A DNA stretch of 64,000 nucleotides from NCBI RefSeq assembly GCF_000469385.1, contig NZ_KI271304.1, positions 74,001-138,000 of the forward strand. The letters run 5' to 3'. Every line of letters starts with the position of its first letter. The stretch's first letter is position 1. The notes beneath the pieces were generated by a model, which saw nothing but the letters and a program-made list of their open reading frames with translations, was not told the origin of the DNA and searched no databases. Below, in pieces: positions 56,900 through 64,000 of the stretch. The translations under genes and the position numbers were made by a program. This stretch comes from Leptotrichia sp. oral taxon 879 str. F0557 (GTDB lineage: Bacteria > Fusobacteriota > Fusobacteriia > Fusobacteriales > Leptotrichiaceae).

Positions 56900-58255
56900 C
56901 TATCTTGGTGGTGGTCCACCAGGTCCTCCACCTTTTCCTGTTTGTTTTTCTTCCTTAAACATTACACCATTAGGAGCTACTTTCTGTTTTGACGGATCGG
57001 CAATTTTTATTTTTTGTCCATCTTTCAATCTCTCATCCGCAACAGTGATTACTCTTTCTCCCACTGATATACCAGATTCCACAGCATAAAATGTATCATC
57101 ATTCATTCCAACTTTAATTTCTCTTTTTGAAACTTTATTACCTTTTCCTACAACAAAAGCATAATATTTACCATTTTCATTTATAACTGAACTATATGGA
57201 AGTCTTGGTACATTTTTACTTTCTTTGTAAAAAATAGTCGCTGTTATCGTAGCACCAGGCTTCAATCCCTTAGTTTCATTTATCTGAATTTTTACAGTAG
57301 TGTTACTTTCATCAAGAGACGAACTCTTTTCAGCCACTCCAGAAATTTGCAAAACAGAGCCTTCTATTTTCTCTCCGTCCGGCAATGAATCTGAAGTAAT
57401 CTCAACTCTTTGCCCAACTTGAATATTTTTTACCTCATTGTCTGAAAGGCTTACCTCTACCCTCATGTTTGTTGAATCTGATACTTTAAACAAAGTCGTT
57501 TCAGTATTTACACGGTAATTTTCATCTGCAGTCATTTCTGTAATAACACCATCAACTGGACTTGTTATTTCATCTTTTATAAGTGCCAGATCTTCTTGTA
57601 ATGTTGCCAATTCTAATTTTGCTGTCTTTAATGATGTTCTTGCATCTTCAATGCTAGCCTTCTGCTCACTGTCAACTGTATCCAAATCTAGTCTTGAATT
57701 TCTTAGAGCCTTTCTTGCATCATCTACATTAACCCTTGTTTCCCCACCAACTTTATATAACTCTTCTGCGTTATGCAAATCTCTTGATTTTTGTTGAATT
57801 TCTAAACTTTTCGACTCTTTTTTTCTTCTAAGTGAGCCTTGAGCATCAGCTATATTTCTTTCATATTTTTGAATTTCCAAAGTTTTCATTTGTATTTTTC
57901 TCAAAGTTTCATTTTTATCAACTGGATAAAATGTCAGCACTACATCACCTTTTTTCACATTATCTCCTTTTTTAAAGAACACTTTGTTTACTCTTTGACT
58001 TGAAGTTGTAAATACTGAAACCGCATTATCTGACACAACTTGTCCATTCTTTGAAACTGATAACGAAATATCTCCCCTATCAACAGTTGTCACTTCATAT
58101 TCCGGCTCAGCTTCTTTTTTTCCACATGAAACTGCAGCAAATAATATTACAGCAAATATTGTCATAAATTTATAAAAATAATTTTTATTTTTTGACTCTT
58201 TCCTCTTTGATTCAATAGTTTTAGCTATTTCAGAAAATTCTGTATTTATTTCCAC
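56900..58255 (-). CDS. macA: MacA/HlyD-type periplasmic adaptor
   Basis: 451 residues. Links the inner-membrane transporter to TolC. Lipoyl/barrel-sandwich halves (VSKNGQVVSDN and ITSPVDGVITEM) flank a coiled-coil hairpin (about 120-215). A beta-barrel and a membrane-proximal end follow. The hydrophobic stretch with AVSC, a possible lipobox, begins only at about residue 30, after a charged N-terminal tail. The GTG start is therefore uncertain, but the later ATG lacks a ribosome site. The Gly/Pro-rich end (GGGPGGPPPR) is unusual. Confidence 0.9.
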   Translation of the reverse strand: MEINTEFSEIAKTIESKRKESKNKNYFYKFMTIFAVILFAAVSCGKKEAEPEYEVTTVDRGDISLSVSKNGQVVSDNAVSVFTTSSQRVNKVFFKKGDNVKKGDVVLTFYPVDKNETLRKIQMKTLEIQKYERNIADAQGSLRRKKESKSLEIQQKSRDLHNAEELYKVGGETRVNVDDARKALRNSRLDLDTVDSEQKASIEDARTSLKTAKLELATLQEDLALIKDEITSPVDGVITEMTADENYRVNTETTLFKVSDSTNMRVEVSLSDNEVKNIQVGQRVEITSDSLPDGEKIEGSVLQISGVAEKSSSLDESNTTVKIQINETKGLKPGATITATIFYKESKNVPRLPYSSVINENGKYYAFVVGKGNKVSKREIKVGMNDDTFYAVESGISVGERVITVADERLKDGQKIKIADPSKQKVAPNGVMFKEEKQTGKGGGPGGPPPR

Positions 58256-58305
58256 AAAATCACCGCTTTCCTAATTTTCGTTTTTATTTTTCATATTAAT
58301 AATCT

Positions 58306-59583
58306 CTATTTATAATATTTTATTTTTTTAGTAAATGCTGCAAGTTCATTTTTGGCTGTTTCGTAATCTATTACAGCTTTTTTATAGTTATTCCGTTTTT
58401 CCACATAGTTGGAATACGTGTCAACTCCCAGCTCGTACTTCTTAGCATAAATTTCATATTCTTTTTTCTTGATATTCATTGTATTTTGTGCTGTTAATTC
58501 ATTTGTCTGATAGGTTGTGTAAGTTATCATCTGCTGTCCCGCATTTGACACCAGTTCATTTTTTTTCTGTTCATATTGTAATCTCAATTTATCTGCTTCA
58601 TTTTTTAGATCTTCAACAGTATCATTGTATCTTTTAAAAGTTTTTGACACAGATAACCCAACAACAACAGAATGATCCTTTAAGGAATATCCAATATCTC
58701 CTGATAATTTAGGATACTTGTAATCAATATTTTCCTTTCTTAGCTGTTCACTGTTAAGCTGCGAATTCAATTCTATTGTTTCAGCTTCTGAGAGTCTAAG
58801 AGCATAAAAATCATCCTTTTTCAGTTCAATTTTTTTCAGGTCATCAAGCTTCTCTTTTTCAGGTAAAGTTACATTGTAAACTGTAAATTGTTCTCCTAAA
58901 ATTTGCAGTTCCCGCCCAAGATTTTCATATTTTAGCTGAGAATTTTCATATTCTGTTTTTGCTAGTTCATAATCATACTGTGATGCTGTCCCCAGCTCAT
59001 ATTTTTTAGCCTGAATAGCATAATCTTTTTTAGTATCTTCTAACGCAAGCGCTTCCTGTTCCATTTCCTTCTGTTTATTCTTATAATTTTTATATAAATC
59101 AATCAAATCACGTATTTCAGAATTTTTAGTAGTTTCATTGTTAATTTTCTGTATATTTCGTGAAATTTGATTAGTTTTTTTATTATAATTATTATCACTG
59201 TAACCAAAATAATCGTTTAAAGTTTTAGAAATACCAATTTTATTTTCTGTAAGCTCACTGCTTCTAAAATTATATGCATTCCTATAATAAAACATCCCAT
59301 ACTTTACATTATTTTGCATAGTTAGACCATTTGCTGCTCCGTGTAACGTATAATTATTATCTGAAGTTACACTGACTTCATTCCACTCCCCATTTTTCAA
59401 AGATTTCTCTTTTATATCAAACTTTCTCATATTTTTTTCATTAATTTTTGTCGTATAAGAATTTTTTTCATACTGAGAGATCAAATCATCCACATTAACT
59501 GCAAAACTCATCGCACTAAATGTAAATAATGCTGATAAAATCTGTATCTTTCTATTTTTAAAATTCAAAAATATCCCAACCAT
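58306..59583 (-). CDS. TolC-family outer membrane channel
   Basis: 425 residues with a signal sequence (ending SFA, near residue 28). The two repeated helical-hairpin parts can be seen in the near-copies KKYELGTASQYDYELAKTEYENSQLKYENL and AKKYELGVDTYSNYVEKRNNYKKAVIDYETAK. It would form a trimeric exit duct for the MacAB pump encoded just downstream. AAGGAGAT precedes the ATG. It is the first gene of the operon. Confidence 0.88.
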   Translation of the reverse strand: MVGIFLNFKNRKIQILSALFTFSAMSFAVNVDDLISQYEKNSYTTKINEKNMRKFDIKEKSLKNGEWNEVSVTSDNNYTLHGAANGLTMQNNVKYGMFYYRNAYNFRSSELTENKIGISKTLNDYFGYSDNNYNKKTNQISRNIQKINNETTKNSEIRDLIDLYKNYKNKQKEMEQEALALEDTKKDYAIQAKKYELGTASQYDYELAKTEYENSQLKYENLGRELQILGEQFTVYNVTLPEKEKLDDLKKIELKKDDFYALRLSEAETIELNSQLNSEQLRKENIDYKYPKLSGDIGYSLKDHSVVVGLSVSKTFKRYNDTVEDLKNEADKLRLQYEQKKNELVSNAGQQMITYTTYQTNELTAQNTMNIKKKEYEIYAKKYELGVDTYSNYVEKRNNYKKAVIDYETAKNELAAFTKKIKYYK

Positions 59584-59928
59584 GTAATCTCCTTTCTTCT
59601 AGAATAAACAGCTTATTTTTTATCAAAATCTATTATAACACTTATTTCATAGAATATCATTTTTTTTTGACAAAATTATGACTTTATTTAATTTTAATTT
59701 CTTTTTTAAATTTAATAAATATTATGGTTATCTACACTATAATAATTATATAATAAAATCAATAATGAATAAACCATTTTTTAAATTATTTTTATTTCTA
59801 TAGTATTTAATTTCTTATCTTAAAATTTAAGAATCTCCATTATAGAATAACTCTATTTACAATTCGATATATTTATTATATAATAATCTATAAATAATAA
59901 ATTTGAAAAATAAAAAAGGAGTATTTAT
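59584..59928. other. Divergent promoter region, tolC/AI-2E permease
   Basis: 345 bases between divergent genes. A TATAAT on the minus strand (59637-59632) lies about 50 bases before the tolC-like start, with no strong -35. Several AT-rich -10-like motifs serve the plus strand. No gene or conserved RNA was seen. Confidence 0.4.
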
Positions 59929-61089
59929 ATGGCAAGTTACAAAAATTTTGACTTTAAAAAATTATATTTTCTCGTTTATATTGCTTTAATTCTGCTAGTT
60001 GTATTTTTAGCATTTAAACTTGGGATATTTTTGTTTCCATTTACGATAGCATTGTTTTTTTCAATATTGACACGGCCGTTTACACGATTTTTACAAAAAA
60101 GGTTAAAGCTTTCAAAAAAGCTGTCTACGATAATTTCTATTGTAACATTTTTATTAATATTTTTTGGAATTATTGGCTGGGGATCATTAAAATTGATAAG
60201 TGAAATTTATAAATTATCGCAAAATCTTAATAGTTATAGCGAGATTACACAAAAATTATGGACTGACAGCATGGCAAAAGTTTATACTTATCTTGGAAAT
60301 TTCCCGTCAGGATTCACAAAGCAGGTAAATGATACAATAAACAGTTTTATTTCCTCAGGCTCTTCAAAACTTGGAGGATTTATAAAAGGGCTGATAAGTT
60401 TTATTACATCTATTCCGACTGTAATTCTATATATTTGTATAACGATTCTTGCAACTTTCTTTATAAGTCTTGACAGGGATGAAATTGTATCTTTCCTAGA
60501 GCAGCAGCTCCCAAAGTCTTGGCTAGATAAGGTTTTCAATATAAAAACTGATATGTTTACAGTTCTTGGCTCTTATATTAAGGCACAGATTATTTTAATG
60601 ACAATATGTTTTTTTGAACTTCTAATATGTTTAAATTTATTATCATTTTTAGGGCTAAATGTACCGTATCCCCTATTAATGTCAATCATAATCTGTATAA
60701 TCGATGCACTCCCAATATTAGGAGCAGGAACAGTCTTAATCCCATGGGCAGTAATTTCTTTTGCACTATCTGACATAACATTAGGTATTGCCCTAATAAT
60801 AATTTACCTATTTGTCCTTTCTGTAAGACAAATGCTAGAACCAAAGCTGGTAAGCCAAAATTTAGGAGTCCATCCATTAATTACACTAATCTCAATGTAC
60901 TCAGGATTCAAAATTTTTGGTGTAATGGGATTCCTGATTGGGCCTGTTGTAATGATTATTTTGAAAAATGTATTTTCAAGAGAACTGGAAGTCGGATTTT
61001 TCAGAGATATTTTTGGTGATCCCTCTGACAATAGTAAACTTAATTTAGAAAAAAAGAATAAAGAAAATATTAAAAAAAGAAGGACATAG
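59929..61089 (+). CDS. AI-2E family transporter (PerM/TqsA-like)
   Basis: 386 residues with about eight membrane segments. Typical points are FPFTIALFFSILTRPFTRFLQKRL at the start, LDRDEIVSFLEQQLP in the middle and the ending region EPKLVSQNLGVHPLITLISMYSGFKIFGVMGFLIGPV. Members export autoinducers, ions or other compounds; the substrate here is unknown. AAGGAG precedes the ATG. It is convergent with the OmpA-like gene, with a shared terminator. Confidence 0.9.
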   Translation: MASYKNFDFKKLYFLVYIALILLVVFLAFKLGIFLFPFTIALFFSILTRPFTRFLQKRLKLSKKLSTIISIVTFLLIFFGIIGWGSLKLISEIYKLSQNLNSYSEITQKLWTDSMAKVYTYLGNFPSGFTKQVNDTINSFISSGSSKLGGFIKGLISFITSIPTVILYICITILATFFISLDRDEIVSFLEQQLPKSWLDKVFNIKTDMFTVLGSYIKAQIILMTICFFELLICLNLLSFLGLNVPYPLLMSIIICIIDALPILGAGTVLIPWAVISFALSDITLGIALIIIYLFVLSVRQMLEPKLVSQNLGVHPLITLISMYSGFKIFGVMGFLIGPVVMIILKNVFSRELEVGFFRDIFGDPSDNSKLNLEKKNKENIKKRRT

Positions 61090-61111
61090 TTTTTACACTT
61101 GTCCTTTTTTT
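61080..61111. terminator. Terminator overlapping the ends of two convergent genes
   Basis: AAGGACA and TGTCCTT pair with a 13-base loop, then a run of T residues on the plus strand and A/T-rich sequence on the other. It includes both stop codons. Confidence 0.7.
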
Positions 61112-61911
61112 ACAAATCTAAATTCTACTCTTCGATTTCTTTCTCTTCCCTCTTCCGTATCATTTGTCTTGATTGGATTGTTTTCACCGCGTCCTATTAA
61201 ATCCACAACTCTATCTTTCGAAAGCCCGATCTCTATCAATTTTGAACTAACCTTTTCTGCTCTTCTTAATGATAATCTTTTATTATACGAAGACGAACCG
61301 CTTTTATCAGTATATCCAATAATTGACACAAGAAAATCATTTTTCTCGATATAATCCTTTATGTCTCTCAGTACAGGATAGGCTTCTTTCTTTAAATCTG
61401 TACTATTTTTATGAAAGTTCAAATCGTTTGATCTGAGAGTTATAATCTCTGATTTTGATATTTGTACTTTTTCTGGATTATTTATTGGGCTTTCTTGAAT
61501 TTCAGAAATAGTTGCTGTTGTCTCTTCTGTTGTTTCAGTTTGTGTTGAAACTACTTCTACAGGTTTAACATTTTGAACAGATTGTGCCTGTGTTTTTTGT
61601 TGCGATTGGCTAACATGATTTTTTTCAGTATTATAATATGTTGCTTGAATTCTGTTATTAACTATCTTTGTTCCTGTTCCGTCCTGTGTCAAAGCAACCG
61701 TAATTAAATCAGGATTATCTGTTGTTACAGCCGTTTTTTGTGGATTTGGTGTATCAAGTGTAGGAACCTCATTTACCGTTTCCTGCTGTATATCTGCCAC
61801 ATTCGCACGAATTATATCCTTTCTCATATCGGAAGTTGTCATTTTTTCAGATACCGTAGGTACCGCCATTGCAACCAATGAAGAAACTGCAACTAATGTA
61901 GGCCTTTTCAT
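61093..61911 (-). CDS. OmpA-like peptidoglycan-binding protein
   Basis: 272 residues. A short N-terminal hydrophobic segment (about 5-20) is followed by a Thr/Gln/Val-rich disordered part to about residue 150. The OmpA C-terminal domain (about 160-270) has LNFHKNSTDLKKEAYPVL, IIGYTDKSGSSSYNKRLSLRRAEKV and the closing GRGENNPIKTNDTEEGRERNRRVEF. The Asp and Arg that bind diaminopimelate are present. No beta-barrel is found, so it is a periplasmic tether rather than a porin. Confidence 0.88.
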   Translation of the reverse strand: MKRPTLVAVSSLVAMAVPTVSEKMTTSDMRKDIIRANVADIQQETVNEVPTLDTPNPQKTAVTTDNPDLITVALTQDGTGTKIVNNRIQATYYNTEKNHVSQSQQKTQAQSVQNVKPVEVVSTQTETTEETTATISEIQESPINNPEKVQISKSEIITLRSNDLNFHKNSTDLKKEAYPVLRDIKDYIEKNDFLVSIIGYTDKSGSSSYNKRLSLRRAEKVSSKLIEIGLSKDRVVDLIGRGENNPIKTNDTEEGRERNRRVEFRFVKKGQV

Positions 61912-61944
61912 GATTTGCTCTTCCTCCTATTTTAATAAAGTATT

Positions 61945-62688
61945 TTATTTTTGACTGTTTTCAAGACCATATTTTTTAATTAATTCATTATATTTTCCAT
62001 TTTCTTTCATTTTTTTCAATTCAGCATTTATTTGTTTTACCAACTCTTGATTTTTTCCTTTATTAAGAGCCATTGCCATTCCGATTTTAGCTGATTTTTC
62101 ATCAAAAATTTCCATTTCAGGATTTTTCTTCATGTATTCTTCAGCTACTGCTTTTTCAAGAATAATTACATCAATTTTTCCTGCTTTTAAATCTAAAATA
62201 GTATTTACTGTACTTTCGTTTGGTACAACAGTTGCTCCATTAATCTCTTTTGCTTCTATTTCTTGAATTGTTCCAAGCTGAACTCCAATTTTCTTACCAC
62301 CTAATGTAGTTGGTGTAACTGCAGTATTACCTTTTTTTCTTATGTAAGTTTCTTTTGAAACAAAGTAATCATCAGTAAAATCTACTGATTTTTTTCTTTC
62401 TTCAGTTGAACTCATACCAGATACAATAATATCAATTTTTCCCGCTTTCAATGCTGGAATCAATCCATCAAATGATTGGTCAATAATTTCAACTTTATAT
62501 CCAAGATTTTTTCCAATTTCATTTATAAGATCAACATCAAATCCAGTAACTTGTCCATTTTCAACATATTCAAATGGAGCAAAAACTGCATTTAATCCTA
62601 CTCTTAATTTTTTCTCCCCATTATCTTTTTTTCCACACGATATAATTCCAAAAATTACTAATGTTATCATCAAAAATATTTTTTTCAT
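61945..62688 (-). CDS. Amino-acid ABC transporter substrate-binding lipoprotein
   Basis: 247 residues with lipobox IISC (Cys at 18). Family 3 solute-binding fold: LRVGLNAVFAPFEYVENGQVTGFDVDLINEIG at the start, DGLIPALKAGKIDIIVSGMSSTEERKKSVDFTDDYF as the signature. It should bind a polar or basic amino acid and hand it to the permease encoded upstream. The exact amino acid is not determinable. Confidence 0.93.
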   Translation of the reverse strand: MKKIFLMITLVIFGIISCGKKDNGEKKLRVGLNAVFAPFEYVENGQVTGFDVDLINEIGKNLGYKVEIIDQSFDGLIPALKAGKIDIIVSGMSSTEERKKSVDFTDDYFVSKETYIRKKGNTAVTPTTLGGKKIGVQLGTIQEIEAKEINGATVVPNESTVNTILDLKAGKIDVIILEKAVAEEYMKKNPEMEIFDEKSAKIGMAMALNKGKNQELVKQINAELKKMKENGKYNELIKKYGLENSQK

Positions 62689-62746
62689 ATTTTTTCCTCT
62701 CTTTCTCTATTTAATTTTATTTAAAATCGTTTTAACTAATAATCTT

Positions 62747-63475
62747 TTAGTGATTTAACACTTTTTCTAAAAACTCTCTTGCTCTTTCTGTTTTTGGATT
62801 GTCAAATAAATCCTGCGGTCTTGCATCTTCTAGAATATATCCTCCATCCATAAAAAATACTCTATTAGCTACATTTCTTGCAAATCCCATTTCGTGTGTT
62901 ACCACAATCATTGTCATTCCCGCATTTGCAAGCTCCTTCATAACTTCCAGAACTTCCCCTATCATTTCAGGATCAAGTGCGGATGTTGGCTCATCAAACA
63001 GAATTACTTTAGGATTCATTGCTAATGCCCTTGCAATTGCAACCCTTTGTTTCTGTCCACCAGACAGCTTATTTGGATAAACATCTTTTTTATCAGCAAG
63101 TCCCACTTTTTCCAGTAATTCTATTGCCAGTTTTTCTGCCTCAGCTTTTGGCATTTTTTTTAATCTAATTGGTCCCAAAGTAATGTTTTCCAGTACAGTT
63201 TTATGTGGATACAAATTAAAGTGCTGGAACACCATTCCGACTTCCTCACGAATTTTATTTATATCCGCCTTACGTTCCAAAATATTTTTATTATTTATTT
63301 TAATCTCTCCTGATGTAGGTTCTTCAAGCCTATTTATACAACGTAAGAATGTTGATTTTCCACTTCCAGAAGGTCCTATAATCGAAATTACTTCTCCTTC
63401 TTTTATTTCTGTACTAATTCCTTTTAAAACTTCCAATTCGCCATATTTTTTCTTCAAATCTTTTATCTTAATCAT
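62747..63475 (-). CDS. Amino-acid ABC transporter ATPase (GlnQ type)
   Basis: 242 residues. Walker [10 protein letters not shown] (Lys40), Q-loop [14 protein letters not shown], signature [15 protein letters not shown], Walker [15 protein letters not shown] and switch His in VVTHEMGFA. It overlaps the permease gene by eight bases, which suggests coupled translation. Confidence 0.95.
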   Translation of the reverse strand: MIKIKDLKKKYGELEVLKGISTEIKEGEVISIIGPSGSGKSTFLRCINRLEEPTSGEIKINNKNILERKADINKIREEVGMVFQHFNLYPHKTVLENITLGPIRLKKMPKAEAEKLAIELLEKVGLADKKDVYPNKLSGGQKQRVAIARALAMNPKVILFDEPTSALDPEMIGEVLEVMKELANAGMTMIVVTHEMGFARNVANRVFFMDGGYILEDARPQDLFDNPKTERAREFLEKVLNH

Positions 63476-64000
63476 TTTCCTTTAATCTCATCTCCAATCG
63501 TTTCCCAATAAATGAGAATAATTTTACGCTGATATAATAAACCAAACCAGTAAACAATATTGGTTTTACACTATAATATACAGCTTGTAAGCTTTTACTG
63601 TTCATTGTAATGTCTACGACACTAATATATCCCACAACGGCTGTTTCCTTAAATAAATTTATAAATTCATTTAAAAGTGCTGGCAAAATATTTTTTATTG
63701 CCTGCGGCATTATAATTTCATTCATTGCCATTCTATAAGGCATCCCAGTTGCTCTTGCAGCTTCCATTTGTCCTTTGTCTATACTTTCAATTCCAGAACG
63801 GATTGTCTCTTCTACATAAGCTGCACTATTAAGTCCTAAAGCAATTAATGCAATCCAGTAATTATTAAATATCACAACTACAAAAGATAGTGTCAAAAGT
63901 TGCAAAACCATAGGAGTTCCTCGCATTATATCAACATATTCATCAATAATAACGTCTTTTATCATATCTAAAACTTCTATATTGGTTTTCTGAAATTTTA
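63468..64000 (-). CDS. Amino-acid ABC transporter permease, 5' end outside window
   Basis: The frame stays open to the right edge, so the N-terminus is missing; the ATG at 63965 is internal. [15 protein letters not shown] is the HisM/GlnP-type motif. The EAA loop reads [23 protein letters not shown]. Several membrane helices are visible. It makes up an importer with the two genes downstream. Confidence 0.93.
   Translation of the reverse strand, partial: KFQKTNIEVLDMIKDVIIDEYVDIMRGTPMVLQLLTLSFVVVIFNNYWIALIALGLNSAAYVEETIRSGIESIDKGQMEAARATGMPYRMAMNEIIMPQAIKNILPALLNEFINLFKETAVVGYISVVDITMNSKSLQAVYYSVKPILFTGLVYYISVKLFSFIGKRLEMRLKEND

Overview
The window is AT-rich chromosomal DNA with tightly packed bacterial genes. 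It most likely comes from Leptotrichia or a close relative in the Fusobacteriota; this is an inference. The DNA is low-GC and ribosome-binding sites are strong AGGAG types. There are clear outer-membrane and periplasmic functions (OmpA-type protein, TolC/MacA/MacB, many lipoproteins). The EF-P and metabolic gene set fit that group. No tRNA, rRNA, CRISPR array, intact insertion sequence or prophage was seen.

Layout. 1-2.1 kb: end of a TPR-like exported protein and asnS. 2.3-5.8 kb: cobalamin-dependent metH. 5.9-11 kb: small membrane proteins, a hicAB toxin-antitoxin pair, thrB and serA. 11.7-16.8 kb: a secreted NlpC/P60 hydrolase, a WYL-type regulator, an exported protein, then an operon of two GyrI-like proteins, a ClbS/DfsB protein and a DJ-1/PfpI protein. 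16.8-18.2 kb: metK under a SAM-I riboswitch. 18.3-28.6 kb: lipoproteins (Sel1 repeat, phospholipase-D-like, endonuclease/phosphatase-like), a MATE exporter, three tandem paralogues of unknown function, efp and a SIMPL protein. 28.8-36.3 kb: paired coiled-coil membrane proteins and a pyrimidine operon (pyrB, pyrI, pyrF, pyrC, pyrE with two unknown passengers). 36.3-38 kb: a decayed stretch with an odd repeat, a frameshifted or AUU-started membrane gene and a maa pseudogene. 38-44.8 kb: a beta-glucoside PTS locus (bglA, IIA, IIB, IIC) with a Rep_3-like gene in its centre. 44.8-53.6 kb: the trp operon with a leader peptide and attenuator, interrupted by an AAA/DUF4143 gene and a membrane protein. 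53.6-61 kb: nspC, a MacAB-TolC efflux operon and an AI-2E-family permease. 61-64 kb: an OmpA-like protein and an amino-acid ABC importer running off the right edge.

How parts work together. MetH and MetK make methionine and SAM, and the riboswitch senses SAM. The trp genes are tuned by translation of a short peptide with three Trp codons. The pyr genes cover aspartate transcarbamoylation through UMP, except dihydroorotate dehydrogenase. The PTS proteins import and phosphorylate a beta-glucoside that BglA then splits.

Most interesting points. (1) An identical 12-bp site lies exactly 20 bp upstream of the -35 box of both divergent PTS promoters, and these flank a gene for a plasmid-type Rep_3 initiator, which suggests an initiator recruited as a transcription factor. 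(2) A four-gene cluster groups GyrI-like and ClbS-like proteins, two families each known to hydrolyse cyclopropane-bearing genotoxins, behind a perfect palindrome.
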